From Caldifarciminota bacterium (lineage in GTDB: Bacteria > Hydrothermota > Hydrothermia > LBFQ01): a DNA stretch of 43,373 bases. Location: assembly GCA_027003075.1 (NCBI GenBank), contig JALWYV010000047.1, positions 1-43,373 of the forward strand. Reading direction: 5' to 3'. The stretch's first letter is position 1, and the number at the start of each line of letters is the position of its first letter. The notes beneath the pieces were generated by a model. It did no database searches and was not told the DNA's origin. It worked only from the letters and a program-made list of their open reading frames with translations. The position numbers and the translations under genes were made by a program. Below, piece by piece: positions 6,720 to 15,186 of the stretch.

Positions 6720-8827
6720 TGGAGGTTTACAACGTACTCACACCCGTGGGGACTCTCGCCTACAGGGGTGAGGATCTCGTCAGGGGAGACGTCGTGAGCG
6801 TCCCGGTGAGGAACTCCGTGGTTACAGGTGTGGTGGTGGGAAAAGCCGGGTGGGAGGGGGAGGCCAGAGAGGTTTACCGGAAACTGGACATACGGATACC
6901 GGAGGAGATACTTGACCTTGTTGACGTCCTCTCCCCCTACTACCTGACACCACCGGAGAGGTTCCTCCCCCTGATACTGCCTCCGTCACTTCAAAAGAGG
7001 GCGGAGATATGTTATCGGAGGGTAAGTAAAAATCCACCGAAGTTCACACGTATGGAGCATATAGACCTGTGGGAGTACCTGTCCACATGCCGTACCCTGA
7101 AGTCCATAAAGAGGAGGTTCGGGAAGGATTACAGGAGGTTACTCAGGAGGTGGGCTGAGAGGGGCCACGTGAAAGTGAAGGAGAGGTACCACGTCCCCGG
7201 ACCGGGCAAGATAAGGGCGCTTGAGTACGCCGATGGGTACGCCCTACCGGAGAAACCCACACCGGAGCAGGAGAGGGTACTGTACCGCATAAACGGGGCG
7301 ATAAGGGCCGGGAAGTACAGGAGTTTTCTCCTCTGGGGGGAAACGGGGTCAGGTAAGACCTTCGTATACATAAAGGCGGCGGAGGAGGCCGTAAAGAGCG
7401 GGAAGTCCGTCCTCGTCTTAGTACCGGAGATACTCCTATCCTATCACCTGGCCCGGGCCTTCTACAAGGCCTTTGGGGATAAGTTCGCCGTATTCCACAG
7501 CGGTATAACAGCCGTACAGAGGGCCCACGTATGGTTCGCCGCCCTGAAGGGGGACGTTAAGGTGGTGATGGCCGTAAAGAGCGGTGTATTCGTCCCCCTT
7601 AAGTCCCTCGGACTCGTGATAGTGGACGAGGAGCATGAGGGGAGCTTCAAGGAGCAGGACCGTCCTCCCCTCTTCAACGCGCGGGACGTCGCCGTCCTGA
7701 GGGCCTACAGATCCGGGGCCGTGGCTCTCCTCGGATCGGCCACACCTTCCCTTGAGAGCTACCACAACGTGGTTGTGCGCAAGTACGTACTTCTGCGTCT
7801 GCGGGAGAGGATATACCCTTCGGGGAACGCCCGGATAGAGGTGGTGGACATGCGGGGGAACCCGGAACCCCTGTCCGAAACTTTCAGGGAGGAGCTGACC
7901 CGTACGCTCAGGGAAGGGAAGAACGCCATAGTCTTTCTAAACAGGAGGGGGCTTCTGCCCTACTACTACTGCGAGGACTGTGGAAATCCCATAAGGTGTA
8001 TAAACTGCGATACGGTCCTCGCCCTCCACAGGGACGGGAGGTTGAAGTGTCACGTATGTGGGTACAGCACCTTCCCTCCTGCCACCTGTCCCGTATGTCG
8101 TGGCCCCAACCTGAGGGGGTCGGGGACGGGTACCCAGAAGGTGGAAGATATACTCCGGGAGGAGTACGGCGTACCGGTGGCGAGGTTGGATACGGACTCC
8201 GTGAGGCGGCGCAGGGACGTCATAAAGGCCCTGGAGGCCTTCGGAGAAGGTGAGGTCAGGATACTGGTCGGTACGAAGATGGTGGTCAAGGGGCTGGACT
8301 TCAGGAACGTCGGTTTCGTGGGGGTTTTGAACGCCGACTCCTTCCTCTCAAGGCCGGCCGACTTTCGGGCGGAGGAGAAGACCTACCAGACCCTTATGCA
8401 GGTCGTGGGGAGGATCCGGACTGGAGGGGTGGCCGTCATACAGACCCGGATGCCCTACCACCGGGTGATAAAGGCCATAACTAAGGGGTCACCGGAAAGG
8501 ATATACGGTGAGATGTACGCCTCGCGCAGGAACCTCGCCCTACCCCCCTTCCGCAGGATGGCCATATTTGAGGTCCGGACGAAGGACAGAGAGGTCTGGA
8601 GGAGGAACGAAGAGGTACTCGCCGACTTCGTAAACGGGTACGACGGCGATGCCACGCTCTGGGGTCCCTACTACCCGTCCATATCCCGCCTCAGAGGATG
8701 GTACAGGGTCCGGGTAACCGTTCTATCGGACAGCCCGGTACGGATAAGGGAGGTGGCCGAGAAGATCTCTCACCTGCCCCTCAGTGGTCAGAGGATCTGG
8801 GACGTTGATCCCTACGACGTGGACTGA
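6719..8827 (+). CDS. priA: Primosomal protein N' (replication restart helicase PriA)
   Basis: PriA recognises stalled forks and D-loops, unwinds DNA 3'-5' and helps reload the replicative helicase. The 702-residue protein shows the family features in order: an N-terminal DNA-binding region, Walker A GETGSGKT at 207-214, DEEH box at 303-306, GSATPS helicase motif III, and an eight-cysteine zinc-binding insert with pairs at 418/421, 427/430, 444/447 and 457/460. Motifs V and VI follow (ILVGTKMVVKGLDF, QVVGRIRTGG). The length is normal to slightly short. It starts by a one-base overlap with the glycosyltransferase stop, so it depends on the promoter at 5460. All catalytic motifs look intact. Confidence 0.96.
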   Translation: MEVYNVLTPVGTLAYRGEDLVRGDVVSVPVRNSVVTGVVVGKAGWEGEAREVYRKLDIRIPEEILDLVDVLSPYYLTPPERFLPLILPPSLQKRAEICYRRVSKNPPKFTRMEHIDLWEYLSTCRTLKSIKRRFGKDYRRLLRRWAERGHVKVKERYHVPGPGKIRALEYADGYALPEKPTPEQERVLYRINGAIRAGKYRSFLLWGETGSGKTFVYIKAAEEAVKSGKSVLVLVPEILLSYHLARAFYKAFGDKFAVFHSGITAVQRAHVWFAALKGDVKVVMAVKSGVFVPLKSLGLVIVDEEHEGSFKEQDRPPLFNARDVAVLRAYRSGAVALLGSATPSLESYHNVVVRKYVLLRLRERIYPSGNARIEVVDMRGNPEPLSETFREELTRTLREGKNAIVFLNRRGLLPYYYCEDCGNPIRCINCDTVLALHRDGRLKCHVCGYSTFPPATCPVCRGPNLRGSGTGTQKVEDILREEYGVPVARLDTDSVRRRRDVIKALEAFGEGEVRILVGTKMVVKGLDFRNVGFVGVLNADSFLSRPADFRAEEKTYQTLMQVVGRIRTGGVAVIQTRMPYHRVIKAITKGSPERIYGEMYASRRNLALPPFRRMAIFEVRTKDREVWRRNEEVLADFVNGYDGDATLWGPYYPSISRLRGWYRVRVTVLSDSPVRIREVAEKISHLPLSGQRIWDVDPYDVD

Positions 8828-8850
8828 CGCATACGCTCCCCTTACGGCGA

Positions 8851-8856
8851 TAGAAT
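8851..8856 (+). promoter_or_regulatory. -10 box of the nucleoside phosphorylase gene
   Basis: TAGAAT ends 6 bases before the GTG start at 8863, again without a Shine-Dalgarno sequence. Confidence 0.6.
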
Positions 8857-8862
8857 CCGGGT

Positions 8863-10164
8863 GTGAACGCCCTTGAAATAATCCGCAAGAAGAGGGACGG
8901 CCACAAACTTACGGCCGGGGAGATACGCTTTATGGTTGACGGATACACGGCGGGTGATATACCCGACTACCAGATGGCCGCCTTCCTCATGGCCACATTC
9001 ATAAGGGGTATGGACCCGGCGGAGACCCTGAACCTGACCCGCACCATGATAGAGAGCGGAAAGCCCATAACGTGGGAGACCGACCTTCCCCGCGTTGACA
9101 AACACTCCACCGGAGGAGTGGGGGACAAGGTAAGCATACCCCTCGCCCCTCTGGTAGCCGTTTACGGCGTACTCATACCCATGATATCGGGGAGGGCGCT
9201 TGGCCATACCGGCGGAACTCTGGACAAACTGGAGAGCATACCCGGATACCGCACGGACCTATCCATACCGGAATTCAAGAAGGTTGTCCTCGGTGTGGGT
9301 GCGTCCATAATAGGCCAGACCGAAGAGCTCGCCCCCGCCGACAGGAAGATATACGCCCTCAGGGACGTCACGGCCACGGTTGAGAGTATACCCCTCATAT
9401 CCGCATCCATTATGTCCAAGAAACTCTCCGAGGGCCTTACAGGCCTGGTCCTGGACGTGAAGACAGGGAGTGGGGCCTTCATGGAGAGGTACGAGGATGC
9501 CAAAAAACTGGCCGAGACGATGGTCGGCATAGGTAACGGATACGGAGTCAAGACGGTGGCTCTCATAACCGATATGAACGTCCCCCTCGGCTGGGCCGCT
9601 GGCAACTCCTGTGAGATATGCGAGAGCGTTCAGCTCCTCAAGGGACACGGCCCGGAGGACCTCAGGGAGATAGTGATAACCCTCGGTGGATGGATGCTCA
9701 AACTCGGCGGGAAGGTGGACAGCGTGGACGTGGGCAAGGAGCTCATAGACGAGGCCATAAGGGACGGCAGGGGCCTCAGGAAGTTCAGGGAGATGGTGGA
9801 GGCCCACGGTGGGGACTACTCTGCCATAGAGAGGGAGGATTTCGTGGGAGCAGAGTACGAGGCCGTGGTAAAGGCCGAAGAGGATGGCTACATAACCTCC
9901 ATGAACACCAAAGAGATAGGCTGGGCTGCCGTCATACTCGGTGCGGGGCGACTAAGGAAGGAGGACAGGATAGACCACAAGGTGTGTGTATTCACCCTGA
10001 AGAAGACGGGGGATCACGTGAAGAAGGGTGAAACCGTATTTCGGGTATTTGCGAACGACGAGAGAAAACTGGATGAGGCTCTTAAACGCCTGCGCAACGC
10101 CTTCACCATAGGGGAAGAGCGTGTGGAACGTGGGCCTCTGATATACGAGGTCATAGGGGAATGA
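8863..10164 (+). CDS. Pyrimidine-nucleoside / thymidine phosphorylase
   Basis: The enzyme cleaves thymidine, deoxyuridine or uridine with phosphate to give the free base and (deoxy)ribose-1-phosphate for salvage. The 433-residue protein has the family layout: an N-terminal all-alpha region (EIIRKKRDGHKLTAGEI.. ..YQMAAFLMATFIRGM), the phosphate-binding signature KHSTGGVGDK at 80-89, the glycine-rich SGRALGHTGGTLDKLESIPG, and the C-terminal lid domain (DGYITSMNTKEIGWAAVILGAGR). All these match bacterial Pdp/DeoA. Whether it prefers thymidine only (deoA) or both nucleosides (pdp) cannot be decided from sequence by eye. The start is GTG, 6 bases after a TAGAAT box. The stop overlaps the next lipoprotein gene by ATGA. 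Confidence 0.94.
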   Translation: MNALEIIRKKRDGHKLTAGEIRFMVDGYTAGDIPDYQMAAFLMATFIRGMDPAETLNLTRTMIESGKPITWETDLPRVDKHSTGGVGDKVSIPLAPLVAVYGVLIPMISGRALGHTGGTLDKLESIPGYRTDLSIPEFKKVVLGVGASIIGQTEELAPADRKIYALRDVTATVESIPLISASIMSKKLSEGLTGLVLDVKTGSGAFMERYEDAKKLAETMVGIGNGYGVKTVALITDMNVPLGWAAGNSCEICESVQLLKGHGPEDLREIVITLGGWMLKLGGKVDSVDVGKELIDEAIRDGRGLRKFREMVEAHGGDYSAIEREDFVGAEYEAVVKAEEDGYITSMNTKEIGWAAVILGAGRLRKEDRIDHKVCVFTLKKTGDHVKKGETVFRVFANDERKLDEALKRLRNAFTIGEERVERGPLIYEVIGE

Positions 10165-10964
10165 GGCGTAGCATACTGGTACTTCTTATCCTTTCGGGAG
10201 TTCTGGGGTGCAGGTACAGATTTACACCCGGGATATACGTACCCATGCAGGTGGGTATAATGTACCGCTACACCTCCAGACTGGTAATAAACGACAGGTA
10301 CGAGAAACCACAGGGTAGGTACTACACACCGGACACCCTGTACATCCTTAGCGACACCGTTTACAAAGGCTACGACGCCCGTAAGGTATACGTCAAGAAG
10401 CAGTACGAGTGCAGGGAGGACCTATCCCACTGTTATCATGCAGCAGATACCATCGTGTACTATCTAAAAGCGGACACCCTCATCGTCGTCTCCGATCCCC
10501 TTTCCCTTATTCCACCCCGCTTCAGCGTTATTCTGGACGGAAGGCCCCACTTCGTTGAGACCAGTACGGAGGGGGGTGTCAGAGAGACGCCAATATTCTA
10601 CACCCTTGCGAATCCCGGAGCCTCGTGGAAGGTGGCCAGCGGGAACGCCACGGTTCGGGTGTATCCGGAGGGGTACGACACCGTCTCCGATTCCGTGGAC
10701 ACCTATAACATACGTTTCCGTATACGGGCTACGGTTGAGGGCTTTGAGGATACGGAAACCTCCTACAGAAGGTTTGACTTCTGCGCGAGGGTAAGGTACG
10801 ACCTTTTCATGGGAGGGGAGCTGCCGGACATAACCCTGCATGCCATGGATATGTGGTGGTGCGACGGGGTAGGACAGGTGAAGTACGTATACACTCCGGA
10901 GGCCGCCACGTATAAGGACTCCACCTTTACCTACATGGAACTGAGCTTTATAGAGGGAAGATAG
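10161..10964 (+). CDS. Hypothetical lipoprotein (267 aa)
   Basis: A short lipoprotein signal (MRRSILVLLILSGVLGC, Cys17) is followed by about 250 residues of strand-rich sequence with many Tyr, Thr and Asp. Features include GASW near the middle, a segment of alternating strands (NIRFRIRATVEGFE), and the late motif MWWCDGVGQVKYVYTPE. The same order, a 'PG/GxxW' element, a strand pair and a 'GVGxVK' element, is seen in the secreted proteins at 15187 and 20133, so these three may share a domain. Five cysteines besides the lipid anchor could form disulfides. It overlaps the nucleoside phosphorylase by four bases (ATGA), although a functional link is unlikely. The family is not known to me. Confidence 0.68.
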   Translation: MRRSILVLLILSGVLGCRYRFTPGIYVPMQVGIMYRYTSRLVINDRYEKPQGRYYTPDTLYILSDTVYKGYDARKVYVKKQYECREDLSHCYHAADTIVYYLKADTLIVVSDPLSLIPPRFSVILDGRPHFVETSTEGGVRETPIFYTLANPGASWKVASGNATVRVYPEGYDTVSDSVDTYNIRFRIRATVEGFEDTETSYRRFDFCARVRYDLFMGGELPDITLHAMDMWWCDGVGQVKYVYTPEAATYKDSTFTYMELSFIEGR

Positions 10965-10980
10965 CAGGGCCGTACAGGGG

Positions 10981-10986
10981 TAAAAT
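10981..10986 (+). promoter_or_regulatory. -10 box upstream of the acyl-CoA dehydrogenase-like gene
   Basis: TAAAAT ends 7 bases before ATG 10994. No Shine-Dalgarno sequence is seen. Confidence 0.55.
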
Positions 10987-10993
10987 AGCCGCT

Positions 10994-11794
10994 ATGATAG
11001 AGGAGTACAGGGAGATATTGGGCATATACGAGGAGTTCTCGTCAAAGGTACTGAAACCGAAAGTTCTGGAGCTTGACTCTCCGGATACCGTTGAGGGTGT
11101 CATGCGGGAGCTTCGGGAGATGGGTACGATTTCCGAGGAGGTAAACGAACTACCCCTGAGCGTTAGGGTAAAGGTTGTTCAGATCCTCTCCCGCGGGGAG
11201 GGCAGTACGGGCGTACTCGTCGGTACGGCCCTGGCCATGTTAGAGAACGGCTTGAACGGATATGCTCCCGTCCACGGTGGGACTCTGGCCAGAGGGGGAA
11301 CGCAGCAGGTCTATTACAACGGGAAGGTTGGGAAGTTCAACAGTGAGGAGGTCCAGACCGTAGGACTCAGGGGAATAAGGTGGTACAGGGGGGAGTTCGT
11401 TCCGGAGGGGGATGCCAGTTCCAGACCGGACGATCGTCTGCTTCTCTACGACCTCGCCGCCCTCGTGGGCATAGGTTTCGCCGCATACGACGAGTCCCTG
11501 AGGTACTCCAGAGAGAGGAAGGCCTTCGGAAAACCCATATACGAGTACGAGGAGATCAGGCGTTTTCTGAACGAGGGGTACGCCAGACTTAAGGCCTCAG
11601 AGAGCCTCCTCCTTTCGGAGGATCTGAACCTCAACTCTGCGGTCTGGCAGGTGATAGACGCGGCGACCTTCATGACGGAGAAGGCCACCCAGATATTCGG
11701 CGGGTACGGCTTCATAAACGAGTACCCCGTATCCAAGTACATGCGAGATGCCCGTATGCTCAGGTCCCTCGTCTTAAGGCACGCGTACGTGTAA
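10994..11794 (+). CDS. Shortened acyl-CoA dehydrogenase-like protein
   Basis: The last ~110 residues match the C-terminal helical domain of acyl-CoA dehydrogenases: ALVGIGFAAYDESLRYSRERKAFGKPI, then QIFGGYGFINEYPVSKYMRDARM, where the arginine and FGG residues contact FAD and the dimer partner. The whole protein is only 266 residues, against about 380 for the family. The middle beta-domain is reduced to a short stretch (VGLRGIRWYRGEFVPEG), and the protein ends right after RDARM, where a normal enzyme has the loop with the catalytic glutamate (YEGT). The N-terminal helical domain is also poorly conserved. The frame is open from an ATG with its own -10 box, so it is an expressed short protein rather than a fresh pseudogene. 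It may bind FAD or acyl-CoA without dehydrogenase activity, or be a decayed remnant. Confidence 0.72.
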   Translation: MIEEYREILGIYEEFSSKVLKPKVLELDSPDTVEGVMRELREMGTISEEVNELPLSVRVKVVQILSRGEGSTGVLVGTALAMLENGLNGYAPVHGGTLARGGTQQVYYNGKVGKFNSEEVQTVGLRGIRWYRGEFVPEGDASSRPDDRLLLYDLAALVGIGFAAYDESLRYSRERKAFGKPIYEYEEIRRFLNEGYARLKASESLLLSEDLNLNSAVWQVIDAATFMTEKATQIFGGYGFINEYPVSKYMRDARMLRSLVLRHAYV

Positions 11795-11798
11795 TTAC

Positions 11799-12704
11799 GT
11801 GTTTTCAAAGCGTACCTTCATCCTCCTCATCCTCCTCCTGTTTGCGGTGGTCTTTGAGCTGGTGGCGGGTAGAGTTTTCTCCAGTTATATCCTGATCCTG
11901 CGGGGTATCAGGGTGATCCTGGGCATCGTTTCGGGTGTAGTTCTGGGCAGTACGGGGGCGGCCCTGCAGAGGGTGTACAACAACCCCCTCGCCGACGGTT
12001 ATATCCTCGGCATATCCGGTGGGGCAGTGTTCGGCGTGGCCCTTGCGGAGATCCTTAAGATGCCCGCCCTTGACTTCCTGTGGGCGCTCCTCGGATCCGC
12101 CCTCGTGGGCGTGTTGCTTCTTGCCACGGTCAGACGGGTTGACAGGATCCTGATACCGGTTATGGGTATAGGTCTGGGTATGTTCTTCTCATCCATAGCC
12201 GTTCTCCTCTTCATGATGGCGGGGGTTGAGGCCTCCCGTACCTTTTATGCCCTCTGGGGTACCCTCGGCAGATTCTACGAGTACGGCGACCTGCTCCCTA
12301 TAGCCCTGATAACCGCCGTTTCTTCCGCCGGCCTGCTTTACCTTCTCCTTTACGACCGGGATATGGACGCCGTTTCCCTCGGTGAGGAGGAAGCCCTGGC
12401 CCTTGGATACGATCCCCACCTCACAGTTATACGGATCACGGTGGTGAGTGCGCTTCTCGTGGCCCTGATTACCTCCTTCGTGGGCATCATAGGATTCGTT
12501 GGCATCATGTCCGCCCATATCCTTCGTGGGATAGGTATAAGGGAGGGAAAATCCTTTTACCTTTTTTCCGGGGTAGTGGGGAGCATCCTGGTCCTTCTGT
12601 CGGACGGCATGGGCAGGCTCGTCCTCGGCATAGACCCACCTGTGGGCATCATCATGAGCATAGTGGGTGCTCCGTTCTTTGTGTACCTTACGACCCGAAG
12701 GTAG
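11799..12704 (+). CDS. FecCD/BtuC-family ABC transporter permease
   Basis: This 301-residue integral membrane protein matches permeases that import iron-siderophores, haem or cobalamin. Diagnostic segments are GSTGAALQRVYNNPLADGYILGISGGAVFG (family GAxLQxxxxNPLAxPxxLGxxxGA), FVGIIGFVGIMSAHILRGI and the C-terminal PPVGIIMSIVGAPFFVYL. About nine hydrophobic segments are visible; it is slightly shorter than the usual 320-350 residues. It starts at GTG 11799, four bases after the stop of the preceding gene. No ATPase, substrate-binding protein or receptor lies beside it, so its partners must be encoded elsewhere. The substrate is unknown; the TonB-dependent receptor at 30-32 kb could be on the same pathway, but that is speculation. 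Confidence 0.86.
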   Translation: MFSKRTFILLILLLFAVVFELVAGRVFSSYILILRGIRVILGIVSGVVLGSTGAALQRVYNNPLADGYILGISGGAVFGVALAEILKMPALDFLWALLGSALVGVLLLATVRRVDRILIPVMGIGLGMFFSSIAVLLFMMAGVEASRTFYALWGTLGRFYEYGDLLPIALITAVSSAGLLYLLLYDRDMDAVSLGEEEALALGYDPHLTVIRITVVSALLVALITSFVGIIGFVGIMSAHILRGIGIREGKSFYLFSGVVGSILVLLSDGMGRLVLGIDPPVGIIMSIVGAPFFVYLTTRR

Positions 12705-12718
12705 CCTAAGGACTCCCT

Positions 12719-12724
12719 TATACT
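12719..12724 (+). promoter_or_regulatory. -10 box of the triheme cytochrome gene
   Basis: TATACT ends 8 bases before ATG 12733, without a Shine-Dalgarno sequence. Confidence 0.6.
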
Positions 12725-12732
12725 AACGTCCT

Positions 12733-14010
12733 ATGCGTAGATTTTTTGGAATAGGAATTTTATCCGTACTGATAACGGGAGGGGCCATACTGTTAGCCCA
12801 GAACGATCCTCAACCTCAGTCCGCAACGGAATCCTTAGAAGGGGAAATGCCCCAGCCACAGCCTCAGGAAACTCCTGCCGAGGCCCCACCTCCGGCCGGT
12901 GAGGAGGTTCAGGCTCAGGAAGAGCAGACAGAGGAAAAAAAGGCCGGCGGATTGCCCGAATTCAAGGAAGGTCCCTATACGTACGAACTTCCACCTAAAA
13001 GTCTGGACAATTACTATCCACCTATAGGAAAGAGGGCCAAGGTGTACCCCGCCTATATGGATACTCTGGGGCGAAGGTTCTACGACCTCGTGGTTGACCT
13101 CGGGAGCATACGACTGAACAGAGATGACGCGGAGGTCTCCTACTTCCAGTTTAAGGATTACTACGAGTTCGTCGCCAACCTCGTGCCCGAATGGAAGGAC
13201 CGTTTCCTGCTTGACGAGGTGGTGGAACTGGGGAAGGAACTCGGTTTCATAAAGGATAGTACGGACACCACCAAAGCCGAGGAGGCGAAGAAAGATAAGG
13301 GGCCAAAGCCCATAGGGGCGACGGAGAAGGTTAGCGAGAGGGCGATGGCTCTCATAAAGAAGATAGAGTACTCCTGTCAGGCGTGCCACCTGACGGAGAT
13401 ACCGAGGGTTTACGCCCGTTATTACTGGCACACCCGGGACCATAAGATGAACATGGCCACCTTCATGGTACGGGACCCGGTCACCCGCAAGAAGGTCAGG
13501 TACAGGGTGTTCAAACGGGAACTTCAGAGGGACTTTTACACCATCCTCAGGAGCATAGATAAGGGTTCAAGGAAGCAGCTCCGAAAAAGCGTGAAGAGGT
13601 TCGTGAAGAGGTTCAACTACAACCAGACCCTGTGCGTGAAGTGCCACGATACGGATCCCTACCTCTTCACCACACCTACCATCGGTGAACTCGTCAGCGA
13701 CCTTGATAAGGAGGCCAACAGGAGGGTGCCCAGCAAGAAGGTCCTGCGGCGTACCCTTGCCTCCCTGTACGTCCAGAACTGTAAGGGATGCCACAGGGTT
13801 CATATACCCACTACCTACGTTCAGAGGTGGTGGTACGGGGAGTTTGACAAGGCTCCGGAGGTTCCCCAGCCTGCCGAGGAGGTCGCTCCCGTAACGGGTG
13901 AGACTCCGGAAAGTACGCAACCCGCCGAGGGTGTACAGGAGGAGCAGAAGACGGAGCAGGAACAACAGCAGGAACCCGCCGCCGGGGAGGAGCAGGGGCA
14001 GGAAAAGTAG
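12733..14010 (+). CDS. Secreted triheme c-type cytochrome with Pro/Gln/Glu-rich termini
   Basis: This exported protein of 425 residues has a signal peptide (MRRFFGIGILSVLITGGAIL) and three CxxCH haem c-binding motifs: CQACH at 215-219, CVKCH at 301-305 and CKGCH at 350-354. Haem would be attached covalently in the periplasm. Both ends are low-complexity: residues about 25-75 and 380-425 are rich in P, Q, E and A, which suggests flexible linkers. The middle (about 80-200) has no haem motif. I do not recognise the family. It could carry electrons in the periplasm, for example toward the N2O reductase, but its gene is 10 kb away from nos and that link is inference. The DUF503 gene follows after 11 bases. 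Confidence 0.78.
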   Translation: MRRFFGIGILSVLITGGAILLAQNDPQPQSATESLEGEMPQPQPQETPAEAPPPAGEEVQAQEEQTEEKKAGGLPEFKEGPYTYELPPKSLDNYYPPIGKRAKVYPAYMDTLGRRFYDLVVDLGSIRLNRDDAEVSYFQFKDYYEFVANLVPEWKDRFLLDEVVELGKELGFIKDSTDTTKAEEAKKDKGPKPIGATEKVSERAMALIKKIEYSCQACHLTEIPRVYARYYWHTRDHKMNMATFMVRDPVTRKKVRYRVFKRELQRDFYTILRSIDKGSRKQLRKSVKRFVKRFNYNQTLCVKCHDTDPYLFTTPTIGELVSDLDKEANRRVPSKKVLRRTLASLYVQNCKGCHRVHIPTTYVQRWWYGEFDKAPEVPQPAEEVAPVTGETPESTQPAEGVQEEQKTEQEQQQEPAAGEEQGQEK

Positions 14011-14021
14011 GCTACAGGGAA

Positions 14022-14312
14022 ATGTTGGGTATACTCGTGGTGGAGGTGCATTTGCCTTTTGTGCGTTCGTTGAAGGAGAAACGCAAGTACATCCACAGAC
14101 TCCGGGCCATTTCACGGGAGTTCAACGCCGCCTTCTCGGAGATAGATCATCACGATAAGTGGCAGCTCGCGACGGTGGTGTACGTCCTCGTGGCCAACGG
14201 TTCCCAGTACCTTGATTCCGCCTTAGAGCGCATACTTGACAGGATAGACGAAAGGTACGAGATCCTCGGTATACGCAAGAGCATAGAACCCATAAGCATA
14301 GACATACTGTGA
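14022..14312 (+). CDS. DUF503 (YlxP-like) protein
   Basis: This 96-residue protein matches DUF503: an initial strand GILVVEVHLP, the conserved RSLKEKRKYIHRLRAISREFNAAFSEIDHHDKWQLATV block, and the ending NGSQYLDSALERILDRIDE. Members such as YlxP are often encoded near nusA/infB/rbfA, and a ribosome-related role has been suggested but is not established. Here the neighbours are a cytochrome and murQ, so context does not help. It starts at ATG 14022 and overlaps murQ by GTGA (14309-14312). Confidence 0.88.
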   Translation: MLGILVVEVHLPFVRSLKEKRKYIHRLRAISREFNAAFSEIDHHDKWQLATVVYVLVANGSQYLDSALERILDRIDERYEILGIRKSIEPISIDIL

Positions 14313-15145
14313 ACTTAAGACGGGTACTGGATGAGATAAAAAACCTGAGTACCGAAAGGAAAGAGTACGACCTCTCGTCCCTATCTCCGGATGAGATCTA
14401 TATCCTGTCCGTTGAGGAGAACGTCAACGCCCTCCTGAAACTGTACGACGTAAAGGATGAAGTCCTTAAACTTGCCCGGTGGTGGGCGGATGCCCTGAAG
14501 GGAGGGGGCCGGGTTATCCTGATCGGAGCCGGCACTTCGGGCAGGCTGGCCGTGATGGAGGCGGCGGAGATGTACCCCACCTTCGGTATTGCAAGGGGCA
14601 GGGTGGTAGGGGTTATAGCCGGGGGGAAGAGATCCGTGTTTGCCTCAAAGGAGGGGGCCGAGGACGTGGAATCTGAAGGCAGTAGAGCCGTAAGCCGGCT
14701 GAAGGTAGGCCACAAAGATCTGGTGGTAGGGTTATCGGCCTCCGGAAGGACTCCATACGTGCGAGCCGCCCTGAAAAGGGCTATGGAGAGGAGGAGCCGT
14801 ACCGCTCTCATAACGACGAACCCGTGCGACGTGATAAGTATTGATGCTCACCTGAAGGTATGCGTACCCGTGGGGCCGGAAATACTTCCCGGATCCACCA
14901 GGATGAAGTCCGCCACCGTCCAGAAGGTAGTCCTGAATACGGTCTCTCTGATAGGTGCCGTACTGTTAGGCAAGGTGGAGAGGGGCAGGATGGTGGACAT
15001 GGTACCCACTTCTGAAAAGCTCCGGGCAAGGGCGGTTAAAACACTTATGGAGGAGTTCAACCTTACGGAGGAGAAGGCCACGGATATCCTGAAAGAGGTG
15101 CGCTGGAACCTTAAGGAAGCCTTCAGAAAACTCCTGAAAGGTTGA
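14309..15145 (+). CDS. murQ: N-acetylmuramic acid 6-phosphate etherase MurQ
   Basis: MurQ cleaves the lactyl ether of MurNAc-6-phosphate to GlcNAc-6-phosphate and D-lactate in cytoplasmic cell-wall recycling. The 278-residue protein contains the SIS fold with GAGTSGRLAVMEAAE at 73-87, where Glu87 is at the position of the catalytic acid in E. coli MurQ. Further motifs are KEGAEDVESEG (second glutamate region), VGLSASGRTPYVRAAL, and the substrate loop GSTRMKSATVQKVVLNTVSLIGAVLLG. It is slightly shorter than the usual ~300 residues but no motif is missing. The start is GTG, coupled to the DUF503 stop. No MurNAc kinase or anhydro-MurNAc gene is next to it, so only this step of the pathway is visible. 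Confidence 0.93.
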   Translation: MNLRRVLDEIKNLSTERKEYDLSSLSPDEIYILSVEENVNALLKLYDVKDEVLKLARWWADALKGGGRVILIGAGTSGRLAVMEAAEMYPTFGIARGRVVGVIAGGKRSVFASKEGAEDVESEGSRAVSRLKVGHKDLVVGLSASGRTPYVRAALKRAMERRSRTALITTNPCDVISIDAHLKVCVPVGPEILPGSTRMKSATVQKVVLNTVSLIGAVLLGKVERGRMVDMVPTSEKLRARAVKTLMEEFNLTEEKATDILKEVRWNLKEAFRKLLKG

Positions 15146-15171
15146 TTTTATATTTCAGCGTTTTTCCGTTG

Positions 15172-15177
15172 TATAAT
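15172..15177 (+). promoter_or_regulatory. -10 box upstream of the sorting-domain protein
   Basis: A perfect TATAAT ends 9 bases before ATG 15187. It fixes the start at 15187 rather than at the in-frame ATT/TTG region further upstream. Confidence 0.7.
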
Positions 15178-15186
15178 AGCGGCGTT

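Noticed and set aside
12835-13443. 202-codon open frame antisense to the triheme cytochrome
   Set aside because: It opposes a gene with a signal peptide and three haem motifs; its product shows no domain.
15142-15186. Upstream start at 15142 for the sorting-domain protein
   Set aside because: It would overlap the TATAAT box and place 15 extra residues before a good signal peptide.
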